Of a DNA stretch of 64,000 bases, positions 46,346 to 60,800 are shown one piece after another (position 1 is the stretch's first letter; each line of letters begins with the position of its first letter). The notes below the pieces were generated by a model, which saw only the letters and a program-made list of their open reading frames with translations, was not told the DNA's origin and ran no database searches. The position numbers were made by a program, and so were the translations under genes. Location: NCBI GenBank assembly GCA_021234155.1, contig JAJEKV010000061.1:248001-312000 (forward strand), written 5' to 3'. The DNA comes from Isoetes taiwanensis. Its lineage: Eukaryota; Streptophyta; Lycopodiopsida; Isoetales; Isoetaceae.

Positions 46346-49300
46346 CGATACATCTTCACCAAGACTAGCAGTTATGGTAAAACCATTTCAGCGTGATAAG
46401 TTCAAGGCAAAAGATTACCCGACACTTATCCATCCACGAACTACGGGCCCAATACAAGCTGGAAGGCACATTACCTCGGAAACCGTATATTAGTTATGAA
46501 GGTAGAACAATAAAGTAGCAAAGCATTATTTTAGAAGATCTATGCATTAATCGTAGGTCTGGCAATGATCAAAGTAGAGATATAAAATGTAGGCGTAAAA
46601 CAATGCTTGTAGATTATTCCAATGTATGATCCAAATAAAAACATAAAGAGTATTAGCATGAAATTATTCCCATCTGTAGTGTCAGGTAAAAATAAAGGTA
46701 CAAAGTAGGTGTAGCTTTTACATTTCATATTTAATATGATCAAAATAAAGGCGTAAAGTATTACTTGTAAATTATTCCCATCTATGTGTCCAAGTTAAAA
46801 AGATGCAAAGTAAGTGTAGCTTTGATTCGGCTTCCGGTAATTCATCTCCACGTTAAGCCAACTCACAACGACAAATGAGAGACAATTGGAGGGAGAGAAC
46901 CCGTGCCTGCTGACGATCAATACACAATTAGCATGATAATGGTAAAGTATTACCCAAGGAGAATAAAGGTACATTGGGTCTCTTTCGACTCATCATTGAT
47001 CACCAATTGTATCCTTTGCCTTTGAGGTAGACATTAACTAGAAGCGGAATAACAAATATTTTTAGCATTATGACATCTCCAATTAATCTCTAGTTTTTGT
47101 ATCATAAATTATAAGATTATAAGCATTTTAAAGTATCATAAAAGTTTTGTATCATAAAATTATAAGATTATAAAGCATTTGGAATAATGGCGTGCTCAAC
47201 ATTTTAAACTTCTCAAATTGAACTCAAAGGTTGTACCATCGAGAAGGGAACAATTTCTTGGCCCCAAAATCTAGCCGAGTTTACCATGATTTTCATTCTA
47301 TTGGCATAAGGCTCAAGATATCATAATCAATTTAGAGCACTTAAATGCATCAATAGAATGACCATTTTAGCTTGTAGAAAAGTAGATGTGCTTTTATCCC
47401 GGGGAGTAGAACAAATCCTTTTCAAATCCTGAACTAGGTAAGTGGTGATACTATTTGTTATTGCATGTAGGATTTTCTTTAAAGCATTAGCCCAATGTCA
47501 CACACTATTTAGCATATATTATTCGGCGTATGGAATAGCCCAAGCTTGATTTTGTATGGCGAGAATCACCTTTCAATACCGCGGATCAATACGCAATAGA
47601 GTATGCTATTTCTCCATGAAGAAGGTGTATTTTAATTCTATCTCTTATGCCTTTAAAAAAGTCAAATAATAACATCAAGCACAAATAAATACCTCTATAG
47701 AAAGGACATATATGTAGCACACTCAGCGAGCATAGAACTTCATTGGATTAACTTGAATATTTTGTGAGACACGAGATAGAAGCCTTGGTACCATAATAGC
47801 ATGCTTTGCATCTCGGTGGAAACCTCAAACATTAGGGATGCATTTTAGATCTTTGCTGCTCATCAGTCTTGAGAACCAAAGCATTTGCGATAACGCTTTA
47901 AAGATATTGAGGTCATTTCTTGTTAGGCCCAGGGCCCACAGAGGCACGATTGCATATGCCACATTCATCAAATCTAATTTTTTAACAACTAAGAAAATAT
48001 CACTAAAGATCACATCAGCTTTGTTTTAAGGCATCGATGACCATACCTGAGTCGTTGTTCTTACGTGGGAACCAACATGTCTTGCAATCGGCAATTTCGT
48101 GTATGCTCCACATATTAGGTCATAGCTCTTCTAGATATCTGACATCAAATAGCGGGCAAAACTTTTGAGACCTAGTCATTTGGAGCACAAAGCTTGCAAA
48201 TAAAGAACGATGGAATGCTCTTCCCTCCTTATGTATGGATCTCACGGTTATACCCAACCCGAGGAGGCTATATTAGGGATCCTGACATCAACGAATCATT
48301 TATAGGGAAGCACCATTGCAAAAACATGATATAATCATGCGGCATCATCGGGGATGAATCCTTTGTGCATAAATCTGTTTATACCAACAAATCGGAACTA
48401 TTTGTAATGTTTTGGATCGCGAGAATTAGCTTCTGAGGCAGGAGTATCTTTTAGCCAAAGGTTTTAATGCGCTTTGAAGCCATGAAACTTATCTTTGTGC
48501 GAAAGAACAAATGGAATAAAGCATAGATACGCGGTTAAATTCTGATACTAAAAAGAAACAGGAGTCATATATAGGCCATTAGGCCAAGCCTCAGCGAAGC
48601 GGTAGGCAACAATTAACGAGTCACAAAAATTACAATACATTATTTTAGTCTAAAATACTTTTGTTTAGCTACCACTATTAAGGTTTTAAACACCAAGTAA
48701 AAGTGCCATCGGCTCAACTTATTGTTGCTATGTCCTTGTATCACAAGCTTTGCCATATACGCTAACGGCCCTATAAAACGATGTTAAGTGCAAAGTGCCA
48801 TTTTTGAGAAGGGCTAACATCTCCAAAGTAGTCCCGAATACTTTAAAGAGCTTTTGCCTTTTCATAAGGAATTCAACCATGTAACAACAAATAATTCTCC
48901 TTTGCTTTCACGTGTATCCATATACAACCCGCGTATCTTTGTAGCACTAAAATTACTGGCTGTATAGGAAAATCCTATTAAACCATATCTTGGTCTTTTC
49001 TTATGCATAATCTTTTTTATAGTAAAATCCTATTAAGCATGTGTTTATAAAATATTACATGCAAGCATGCCCACATTACGTTTGGGACATGTCGAGATCT
49101 AGTCTCTTTCAATGATTTTACCAAAATCAAAGAGTATTCTCTTCTTCATTATGAGGAAATTTGGCCCCCTAAGGTAACCATAAATCCCCTACCATAAATT
49201 ATCCATTAATAAACCATGATGCCCCATGAATGTTTCCATGGCAATGATCTTGAAAACAGCATTATGATGGTTCCAAGGTACCAAGCTTGCTTGTTTTCCA

Positions 49301-49422
49301 AAGTCCCAAGCTATATTCCATCAGCTTGCCTTTATACCATTCTATCATCTCGAAGAAGAGAAGGCAGGAAAGAGAATATCCTCTTCTTCTTCTTCTTCTT
49401 CTTCTTCTTCTTCTTTCTTCTC
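46344..49422 (+). repeat. Array unit E1 (second sub-family, 5'-truncated)
   Basis: Sub-family E shares the ACAATTGGAGGGAGAGAA and GGTACATTGGGTCTCT boxes (46880, 46970) with D, but most other sequence differs. It has local sub-repeats at 46600-46830 (ATTATTCCCATCTATGTGTC, then AAAGTAAGTGTAGCTTT) and a duplicated TTTTGTATCATAAAATTATA at 47094-47180. It closes with a short TTC tract (49380-49422). No gene recognised. Confidence 0.8.
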
Positions 49423-52400
49423 CTTGATCCTCATAGGGATGTAGGATACCTCTTTTTTATAAGGAGTAGGACCCCCATAAAGAGGGTCCTACTTCCTTCT
49501 CGAATAAAATAGATTAGCGTCTTTTAAATCGTCTGAAGTTATTTTATCATCGTATTTAAGTAGTATAAGGTCACGGTTGCCCAAATACCATATCTCCATT
49601 TGCATGCTTGAGATAAGTCGAGAACTAACCTGATGGGACTAGTTGAACTTGACAAATTATCGGGATTTTTTTGAAGGTGAGGAGCTGCGGGCATAGTGGG
49701 CCTTAAGTGCCATAAATGGCAGATTAAGGTATTAACCATAACAATTGCTATCAGAACCTAAAGTCTTATAAAGAGCATTAATAAACAAAGCTGACTGAGA
49801 CTTTGTATAAAATTAGTTTGCCGAATCCTCCATTAGGAGGGTAACAAAAAGATTCATATGCTATATAACTCCATAAAGATATCGAGAGATAAGCATTAAA
49901 CATATAAAAAAGTAGAGCTATCTAAAACACCAGGTAGCCAACCAATTTGTGCATGCGGATATCTCCGGCAAATGGAAATCCCGATTTCTTCTTAGATACA
50001 TCTTCACCAAGACTACTAGCGATTATGGTAAAAGCATTTTTACTAAACCATTGATGGATTCAAGGAATTAAAGATTACCCAACACATATCCATCACAGCG
50101 TTACCCAGGGCCACAAGCTGGAAGGCACATTACCTCAAGCCATTATTAAGTTGAAGGTAGAGACAATAAAGTAGCAAAGCATTATTTTAGAGGAATCTGT
50201 GCGTGTCGTAGATTATAACAATGTGGTCAAGTAGAATATAAAATGTAGGCCATTAAAATATTGCAATAGATTATTCCAATGCTTGTGATCCAAATAAAAA
50301 CATAAAGTGTGCGTGAAATTATTCCCATCTATGTGTCGAGTAAAAAAAAATAAAGGAATTACAAAATAAGTGTAGCTTTTGTTACATTAATATGATCAAA
50401 ATAAAGAGACATAAAATTATTATAGAATTATTCCCATCTATGTGTCAAGTTAAAAAGATGCAAAGTAAGTGTAGCTTTAGTTAAGCCTTCCGGTAATTCC
50501 ATCTCCACGTTAGCGCCAACTCTAACGGCAAATAAGAGACAATTGGAGGGAGAGCAGCTGCTGACCAATCAATACACAATTAAGCGGTAATGGTAAATGT
50601 GCAAGAGACTAAAAGGTACATTGGGTCTCTCGACTCATCGGCGATCTGGTGTATCAGCACGCTACGAGGTAGACATTAACTGAAACAAATATTTTTAGCA
50701 TTATAAACATCTCGATTAATCTCTAGTTTTTGTATCCATAAAGAGTATAAGATTATGGCATTTTAAAGTATCATAAAGTTTTTGTATCATAAAATTATAA
50801 GATTATAAGCATTTGGAATATTGGCGTGCTCAACATTTTTTTAAACTTCTCAAAGGTGAACTCAAGGTTGTACCATCGAGAAGAGAACCAATTTCTTGGC
50901 CCCAAATCCTAGCTAGGATTTACCATGATTTTCAATTCTATTGGCATAAGGCTCAAAGAGATATCATAATCAATTTAGAGCATAAATCCATCAATAGAAT
51001 GACCATTTTAAGCTTATTAGAAAAGTAGATGCAATGCTTTTATCGGGGAGTGGGCAAATAATCCTTTTCAAATCCTAGGGAACTAGGTAGAGTGGTGATC
51101 TGTTTGTTGTGCATGTAGGTTTTCTTTAAGCATTAGCCCAATGTCACACCTTGTAGCATATATTCGACGTATGGAACAACCAAACTGATTTTGTATGGCG
51201 AGAATCACCTTTCAATACCGGATCAACACGCCCTAATAAGTATACTATTTCTCCATGAAGAAGAGAAGGTGTGATTTTAATTCTATCTCTTATGCCTTTA
51301 AAAATCCAAATGCTATCAAGAAGCACAAAATAATACCTCACATGAAAGGACATATGTAGCACACTCAACTGAGCATAGAACTAGTGGATTATAGGATATT
51401 TTAGCGGACGAATAAAGCCCTTGGTACCATAACAAGCATCTTGCATCTCGGTGGAAACCTCAGACAGTAGGATTTTACGTCTTTGCCTACTCATCAATCG
51501 CCGAGAACCAAAGCATTTGCTTTTTGTCTTTGCTTTAGAAAGATATTGATCATTCTTTGTTAGAAGCGGGCTTAGAGGCACATTATATGCCACATTCATC
51601 AAATCTAATTTTTATGACTAAGAAAATATCACTAAAGATCACATCAGCTGTTTTAAAGGCATCAATCAGTATACCTGATGGTTGTTCTTACGGCATGGGA
51701 ACCAACATGTCTTACTGTCGGCAATTTACGTGTATGCTCCACATGATAGGTCATAAGCTCTTCTAGATATCACGACATCAAATAAGCGAGCAAAGCTTTT
51801 TGAGACCTAATTCATTTTGGAGCACAAAGCTTGCAAATAAAATTTTGATGGAATGCTCTTCCCTCATATATCGGATCTGTTATACTGACCGGAGAGGCTA
51901 TATTAAGGGATCCTGACCATCGAATCATTTATAGGGAAGCACCATTACCAAAAACATGATATAATCAGCCCGGCATCATCACGGGGATGAATCCGCATTG
52001 CCATCTGTTTATATACAACAAATCCCGGAACTATTTATGTATGTTTGGATCCGCAGTGCTTCCTGGCGAGATATCTTTTACGTAAAGGTTTTAATCGCTT
52101 TTGAAGCCATAAACTTATCTTTGTCTGAAAGAACAAATGGAATCACGGCATCACGATGCGGTTACGATCCGGTACTAAAAGAAGCAAGTCATATAGGCCA
52201 TTAGAGGCCAAGCCTCATTGGCGGTGAGCAACAATTAGCGAGTCACAAAAATTACAATACATTATTTTAGTCTAAAATACTTTTATTCGCTTTACCATAT
52301 TAAGGTTTTAAACGCAAGTAAAAGATGCCATCCGGCACCGCTTTATTGTTGCTATGTCCTTATTATCCACAAGCTTTTGCCATATACGCTAACGGCCAGA

Positions 52401-53172
52401 AGCGATGTTAAGTGCAAAGTGCCAATTTTGAAGGGCTTCTTTGCTTATCTCAAAGTAGTCCCGAATACTTTAAAGGCTTTTTGCCCTTTTTTCATAAAGT
52501 TAAACCATGTAACAACAATATAATTCTCCTTTGCTTTCGTGTATCCATATACAACCATGGTATCTTTGTCCTTTTTCGTATGCCTAAGCTTTGTATATAG
52601 GAAAATCCTATTAAACCATATCTTGGTCTTTTTTCTTATGCATAATCTTTTTTATAGTAAAATCCTATTAAATATGTGTTATAAAATATTACATGCAAGC
52701 ATGCCCACATTACGTTTTGGGACATGTCGAGATCTGAATCTCTTTCAATGATTTGCAAAATCAAAAGTATTCTCTTCTTCATTAGCGAAATTTGGCCTTT
52801 CAGGGCGGCTTCGCAATCCCCCTACCATAAATTATCCATTAATAAACCATGATGCCCACATAGGTGTTCCCATGGCAATAGTCTTAAACTGACATTACTA
52901 TGATGGTTCAAGGTACCAAGCTTCTTTGTTTTCCAAAGTCCCAAGCTATATTCCATCAGCTGCCTTTATACCATTCTATCATCTCGAAGAAGAGAGAAGA
53001 CCCGATATCCTCTTCTTCTTCTTAGCTTCTTCTTCTTCTTCTTCTTCTTCTTTCTTCTTCTTCTTCTTCCTTCTTCTTCTTCTTCTTCTTCTTCTTCTTC
53101 TTCTTCTGGCTGCTTCTTCTTCTTCTTCTTCTTCTTCTTCTTCTTCTTCTTCTTCTTCTTCTTCTTCTTCTT
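49423..53172 (+). repeat. Array unit E2 (complete, 3.75 kb)
   Basis: Includes the post-tract inverted repeat (49462-49496) and the TTTCTTCTTAGATACATC segment (49984) that is the fusion point in E1. It is collinear with E1 from there on. The closing TTC tract (53009-53172) is the most interrupted, with TTAGC, TTTC, TTCC and TGGCTGC between TTC blocks. No gene seen. Confidence 0.82.
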
Positions 53173-56100
53173 GCTCCCCATCCCTCCTCCGGGATCTTGA
53201 GACTCCCTCGTTTATATAAAGGGAGTAGGACCCCCTTATAAAGAAGTCCTACACCTAACCACCCAGAAGAAAATAGAAAAATTATTCTATTTCATTGCAT
53301 GTTGTTCTTGATATATCAAGGCAGAAATATTGAACTTAAAATTGATGCAGTGGACCCAATCTACATGCCACGGCACAATGGACCAAAGGTTATTTTATAG
53401 ATTTGAGATGTATCTGACACATTGGGCTATACATACCATGGACAACCTTGTTTTTGTACAAGAGATGTGTTTGCGGCTACCTCCAGCAATACATGCGATG
53501 TATTTGAATAAAGCACAAAGTGCCAAAATCTAACTTCTGAAGAGTTATTTTCAAGAAAGAAGCGAAGAGTCCGGGGTTACCTTCAAAATTGCCATGTGTA
53601 ATCTTTGCTTTTAATAAGGAGGAACAATGATTAGACAACCTTACTAGGACCAAATCTAAATGCCTTGGCACAATGGACGAGTCATTTTATGAATCGAGAT
53701 TTTATAGGTCGAGATGTATACTCTGACACATTGGACCCCTATACATACTATAAGCCAACTTTTACTATAGGCTATGGGCCATTTATCATAACATAAGACC
53801 AATGGACCCTAGTTGTCAGAAAACAATAATATTCACACTAACTTGGTTTGTAAGGAGGTGCATTTGTCCTCGGCAATTATCTGATGTACTTGAATAAATC
53901 ATAATGTACTTAAAATCCGTTTTTAGCCCACATTTAAGATTTATCTCTTCTAGCTGGCGGTAGGTACAACAAAGATTATACAAGCCCTCACGAGGAACAT
54001 CTCCCCATGGCTCTATATTCCACCACGGCTAGTTGTTATAGCTAAACACCATTCATTTTAATAGATCATAAGTGCATAGAAGGCAGTTAGTTATGTTAAA
54101 ATCCAAATAAAGGAATCAACATTATTTAATGGTTTGGAAATGATGTGTTTCTTTGAATACCTCGACAAATAGATGTCCGCAGTTTCTTCTTCGAATGCAC
54201 GTTCTTACAAAGACTACGGTCGAGATAATGTTTAAAAACAATTAAAAGCCCTCGTTGAGTAAGGACATGTCTTAATATCTACCACGGTGTTTTATGCCGG
54301 GCCAGCCACATCCAGTACTCCTACTTCCATTATGCCTTTTGATATAATCAGCGTTTCATAATATAACTCAAATTTAGATCTTATTATATGTAGCTAACAT
54401 ACGCTGCTTACTTGAAATAGTAATCATCCTTTCATTTTATTTATCAAGAAAATATAGCGAACTACAATATTAATTTAACAATGGAAGTATCGCAGTTCTT
54501 GCCAAAATCATATTCTTTCTCGTCTTCAATCACCTTATAACTCATAACTTTAGCGGCTTTACTTCCAAATGATATTCCATTTCCTTCAGAGTTAGCGACC
54601 ACCCTAGAAACAAAATAGAGGCAATTTGGAGGAGAGAACGGTACTACTTGACAATCAATACACAATTAGCATGATAATGGTAAATGTGCAAGAGGCCAAA
54701 AGAGTACATTAGGTCTCGGTTTATCGATCACCAATTGTATCCTTTTTACTTCTGAGGTGACATTAACTAGAAAGTTAGATAAACATATTGGCATATAATT
54801 TCTCAATTTATCAATAATTTCCATTAGAGCGAGAACTAATTTCTTAGTCCCAAATCGGTTGGTCATGTTGATAATTGTTCAATAGCATGATAATCTTCTT
54901 ATAACTTCAAATTCTCATATGTAAAAATCGAGATTTCATACTCTCCTTAGTAAGCTTTAAACAAGATAACTTACTTAAACTCATATTCTTTTAATCACTT
55001 GTAAAGCCTCTTCTTTACAACACAATTAAGCCCAACAAAAGCTTAGCATGTTCATGTAGAGAATGTAAAGAAGCATAGGTTAAGTGCATACATTTATTAA
55101 TCACGAAGACTTCGGATCAAAATGAATCAAATCACTATCAAACCTTAGAATGTGCTCCATGTTCCTGAGAAGTAGCGATTGGATTCTTTGGAGCGTTTAG
55201 ATCATATTATCTAGTAGCATCGATACCATGTCTATGTCACTAAGCTGAATAAAACTTGTGCGATGTTGCCTTAGTCTTAAGCGTAATATGAGGTAAAACT
55301 TTTATTTAAATCACAAAGCATTGAATCATGCTTATTTGCAAACTAGTTATTCGGATATTGGGCAGCATTAATGAAATCTACCTCATTTCCTTGGGCAAAC
55401 ATGATTTAAAAAATATAACACGTAATTACTTGAGTTTGAAGTATAAAACACCAAGTTTAGATCATAAATGTCATCTCTAGGATTCTGGAAAAGCCTAAAC
55501 ATCTTCTTGAATCTGGCTGCTAGTTTTTAAGAAGATCATAAATCATGAAGGAAATAAACAATAATGCTTTTGTCAAACTTAAACTTTGTAGCATAAATGA
55601 TGGGAACTAGATCACCCATAAGCCTATGAAGCTTATTTGTGGCTATAGCCGCGAATAATAACGAACTTCCGGAGCATATATTCAAGCATTGGGCACATCT
55701 TTTAACATTTAAGCAGCCGGGTTTTAACTGTCGAATCTTCGCGGATACAAGTCATCTTTGTGATCATTAAAAGGCTGTTAAGATGCACACGGCTTATCCA
55801 TCTAAGCTTCATAATAGCTACTAGTGATTCACAAAGGCAATGCGTGGCCCGGTAGGCATCCCTAAATCGAAATCAGGATTTTTTGTAGCAAGCACCGAGA
55901 CAAGCCCGGATCATCCATCGGACACAAGATTTTTTAGCTGTATGTCACGGTTAAGTAGCATATAGACTATGAATCAGGCGGAGTCTTGAAGCGAGATCTT
56001 CATCTGTTTTAGCATAGACCATCGATACATTTCATGCCCCTTTATCTTAGGCGAGATCTTCATCTCTGTTTTGAGCATAGACCATCGAGCTGGCTATGCC

Positions 56101-56997
56101 CTTTAGACTAAAACCAACTGCTGTTTCACATGCATATCAAAGAAAAGATAAATTCTTATTTGCCTTCTTGATGATCTCCGCTTCCATAGATATTTTTTGC
56201 ATCATTTAGCTTGAAAGTAGAGATAGGTCGCGATGGCGACAATTTTGGCGCCAGAGCCATGTTGCGAAAAGCTTTATATGTTGGAACGGAATGCATAAAA
56301 ATTCTTTCACAAGGCAATAAAAGGCATTTAGAAGAACCAATCGGTGCTTTTTCTATCTTCGGCTTCCGTAGACCACATCGGCCAAAAGCATAATACGAGG
56401 AAAAAGTAGACACAAGTAAAAATTATATAGTTGAACAAATTTAGTTCTTTTCACAAGTCCAAAAGCCACAACACTTTTGTACATGGCAAATCATTATTGC
56501 ATATTAATGCCTTATGCTTTCCTTATGCCACAATAAATGCTAGACTATTTGACATATGGAAACGTGGTATTTTTGCCATAGTCACTTTATGCATGTCAAC
56601 CATTCATATCAAAAAATCACTTCCATAAAAATTTCAAATATATAGGCAATATATAGAAGAATCTAAAGATATGGCACAATAACGTATGCCAACATTAGTT
56701 AGTCTATTGATTTAAACCCACAGTATCGATAATCTCATGGTTCCATCGTTTGGACCTTTAAAAGTCAAATTACAACCGGATCACAACTAGGGCTAGTCGT
56801 CCAACTTACAAATTTTCATTCTTGCATGCTTACCGCTTATGTCGTAGATGCCATATAAGTACATCTTTTCAACAATTCAGAAGAATCATAGAGAATATTC
56901 TTTTCTTCTTCTCCCTCCTCCTCCTCCTCTCCTCCTCCTCCTCCTCACCCTCCTCCTCCTCCTCCTCCTCTCCTCCTCCTCCTCCTCCTCCTCCTCA
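53173..56997 (+). repeat. Array unit D6 (complete), ending in a CTC tract
   Basis: Type D again after two E units, collinear with D3 to D5, with its inverted repeat at 53219-53252. Its closing microsatellite (about 56908-56997) reads (CTC)n with occasional CTCTC slips instead of (TTC)n. It stands at exactly the same place in the unit. No gene seen. Confidence 0.85.
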
Positions 56998-59900
56998 CTC
57001 CCACATCCCACTCCCTCCGGGATCTCTGGCTCCTCTGTTTATAGGAAGTGGACCCCATAAGGGGTCCTACTTCACTACGCTTGAGAAGAAAATGAAAAAA
57101 TTATTCTATTTCATTGCATGTTGTTGATATATCAAAGGCTGCGAAATAATATTGAACTTAAGAAGGGAGTGAATACGATGGACCCAATCTAAATGCCACA
57201 GCCTGATGGACCAAGGTTATTTTATAGATTTAGAATGTATGACACATTGAGGCTATAAATACCATGGACAACTACTTGTTTTTGTACAAAGAGATGTGCT
57301 GCCGGCTACCTCCGGCAAGCATGCGATGTATTTGAATAAAAGCACAAAGTGCCAAAATCTAGCCCTGAGAGTTATTTTCAGAAAAGGCCCGAAGAGTCGA
57401 GGAGTTTACCTTCAAAGGAATTGCCGTAATCTCTTTCAACAATATAAGGAACAGCGAGATTAGACAACCCTACTAGGACCAAATCTCTAATAGCGGCAAC
57501 ACCGATGGACCGGAACCATTTTATGAATCACGAGGATTTTATAGATCACGAGGATGTATATCTGACACATTGGACTATACATACTTATTGGCTTTGCTAT
57601 AGGCTATGGGCCATTTATCATAACATATAAGGCAATGGAGCCTAGTTATCGAAACAATAATATTCACACTAACTGGTTTTGTAGAGGAGGTGCATTTATC
57701 CACGTACCTCCGGCAATTTAATACGGTGCTTGAATAAATCATAATGTACCAAAATCCGTTTTTAGCCCACATTGGGTATCTCTTTCTTTGGCGATGGGTA
57801 CAACAAAGATTATACAACCTCGAGAGGAACATCTCCCCATGGCTCTATATTCCACCACGGCTAGTTGTTATAGCTAAACACCATTCATTTGCAATAGATC
57901 ATAAGTGCATAAGAAGCGATTAGTTATGTTAAATCCAAATAGAATCAACATTATTTAATGGTTTGGAAATGATAGTGTTTCAGCCGAATACCTCCGGCAA
58001 ATAGATGTCCGCGGTTTGCTTCTTGAATCGTTCTTACAAAGACTACGATGGATAATGAAAAACAATTAAAGCCTCGTTAGGAGTAAGGACATGTCATGAT
58101 ATCTACCACGGTGTTTTATGCGGGGAGCCATCCAGTCTCCTACTTCCATTATGCCTTTATTATAATCAACGTTTTGTAATATAACTTAAAATTTGAATCT
58201 TATTATAATGTGTATAACATGCACTTCAACCTTTACTTGAAATAGTAATCATCCTTTCATTTATTTATCAAAAAGAGAAAATATATAGTTTTACAATATT
58301 AATTTTAACAATGGAAATTATCTCACCCGATTCTTGCCATAAATCATATTCTTTCACCGTCTTCAATCACTTGTATAACTCTTAACTTTAGGCTTTGCTT
58401 CCAAATATTCCATTTCCTTCCAGGATTAACACGACCACCCTAGAAACAAAATAGAGACAATTGGAGGGAGAGGGCAATTACTAGCGACGATCAATACACA
58501 ATTAGTGATAATGGTAAAATGTGCAAGGGCAAAGGTATTGGGTCTCTCTCCGGTTATCCTTGATCACCGGTGTATCAGCACAGTGACATTAACTAGAAAG
58601 TTGGAATAGTAACATATTAGCATTCTAATTTCTCGAGCTATCAATAATTTCCATTAGGCGAGAACTAATTTCAGTCCCAAATCCGAAATTTGGTCATGTT
58701 GATAATAATTGTTCAATATGATAATCTTCTTATAATAAATTCTCATATGTAAAAATCAGATTTTATACTCTCCTTAATGCTTTGAAGCAAGATAACACTT
58801 AAACTCATATTCTTTTAATCTACTTGTAAAACCTCTTCTTTACAACACAATTAAGCTAACAAAAGCAGCATGTTCATGTAAGAGAATGTAAAGAAGCATA
58901 GGTTAAAGTCTATACATTTATTAATGCAAGACTTCGAATCCAAATGAATCAAATCACACTAACTCCAAAGGCATAGAATGTACTCCATGTTCACAAGTAG
59001 CGGTTAAGGATTCTTGGAGCGTTTGATCATATTATCTAGTAGCATCGGCCATGTCCTATGTCCCTTTAGCGAATCGGCTTGTGCCGATTATTTGCCTTGA
59101 ATCTTAAGCGTAATATGGTAAAACTTTGTTAAATCACAAAGCATTGAATCATGCTTGTTGCAAGCTAGTTATTCCGGATAAAGTAGGTAACATTATTAAA
59201 TCTACCTCATTTCCTTGGGCAAACATGGTTAAAAATATAACACATGTTAGCAGAGTTTGAAGTATAAAAACACCAAAGTTCGATCATAAATATGCATCAA
59301 GATTCTCGGGGAAAGCCTAAACATCTTTGCGGTCTGGCGCTGGATTTTAGAGAATCATAAATCATGAAGAGGAAATAAACAATAATGCTTTGTCAAGCTT
59401 AAGCACAGCAGCATAGAAAAAGCAGTGGAACTAGATCACCCATAAGCCTAACAAGCTTATTTGTGGCTATGTACCGAGAATATGAACTTGGGTATATATT
59501 CAAGCATTGGGCCACATCTTTTAACATTGTAGCCGGGTTTTAGCACAATGTGAATCTTGCGGATACAAAATTATGCGTGATCATTAAGGCTGTTAAGATG
59601 CACACCGGCTTATCCATCTAAGCTTCATAGCTACTAATAGTGATTCTAAAGCTGACAATCGTGGCGGTAGACATCCCTAAATCAAAAATCCGGATTTTTG
59701 TAGCAAGCACCGAACAAGCCCCGGATCATCCATCGGACAAGATTTTTAGCTGTATGTCTGGAGTTAAATTTATATAGTATGAATCCAAGTAGTCTTAAGA
59801 GCGAGATCTTCATCTCTGTTTTTAGCATAGACCATCGATCTGGCTATGCCTTTATCTTAAACGAATCTTCATCTGTTTTGAGCATAGACCATCGAGCTGG

Positions 59901-60800
59901 CTATGCCTTTAGACCCTAAAATAGCTAATTTGTTTCACATGCATATCAAAAAGAAAAAATCCATTCTTGTTGCCTTCTTGATGATCTCCCGCTTCCATAG
60001 ATATTTTTGCATCCATTTAAGCGAAAATAGAATGGAGTCACGATGGCGACAATTTTGGCAAGAGTATGTTGCGAAAAGCTTTATATGTTGTTTGGACCAT
60101 AAAAATTCTTTCACAAAGGCATTAAAGGCATTTTAGAGAACCAATCGATTGCTTTTTTCTATCTTCGGCTTCCGTGCCAGACCACATCGTAAGCATGTGA
60201 GGAAAAGTAGACACAAGTAAAAATTATATAGTTGAACAAAATTTGGTTCTTTCCTACAAGTCCAAAGCCACAACACTTTTTGTACATGGCAAATCATTAT
60301 TGCACATGTGGCATATCATTAATGCCTTATGCTTTTCCTTATGCCACAATAAAATACTAAGACTATTGACATGGAAGCATTGAAGTATTTTTGCCATAGT
60401 CACTTTATGCATCAACCTTCCATATCAAAAATCACTTCCATAAAATTTCAAATATATAGGCAATATGAAGAATCTAAGATATGGCACAATAACGTATGCA
60501 ACATTAAGTTGAAAGTCCTATTAGTTTAAACCCACGGTATCGATAATCTCATGGTTCCATCGTTTGGACCTTTAAAGTCAAATTACAACAGGATACAACT
60601 GGGGCTAGTCGTCCAACCTGAAAATTTTCATTCTTGCATGCTTCCCCTTGCTATGTCGTAGATGCCATACTCAAGTACATCTTTCAACAATTCGAGAAGA
60701 ATCATAGAATATTCTCTTCTTCTTCTTCTGCTTCTTCTTCTTCTTAACTGCTGCTAATGGCTTGTGCTTCTTCTTAATAGCCCAGTTCTTCTTCTTCTTC
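56998..60800 (+). repeat. Array unit D7 (complete), degenerate TTC tract
   Basis: Collinear with D3 to D6. The inverted repeat remnant is at 57042-57072. The closing tract (60715-60800) is broken by TAACTGCTGCTAATGGCTTG and TAATAGCCCAG, making it the least pure. No gene seen. Confidence 0.85.

Noticed and set aside
46540-46743. Hydrophobic 67-codon minus-strand frame in unit E1
   Set aside because: It comes from AT-rich sub-repeats and is not kept in the collinear unit E2.
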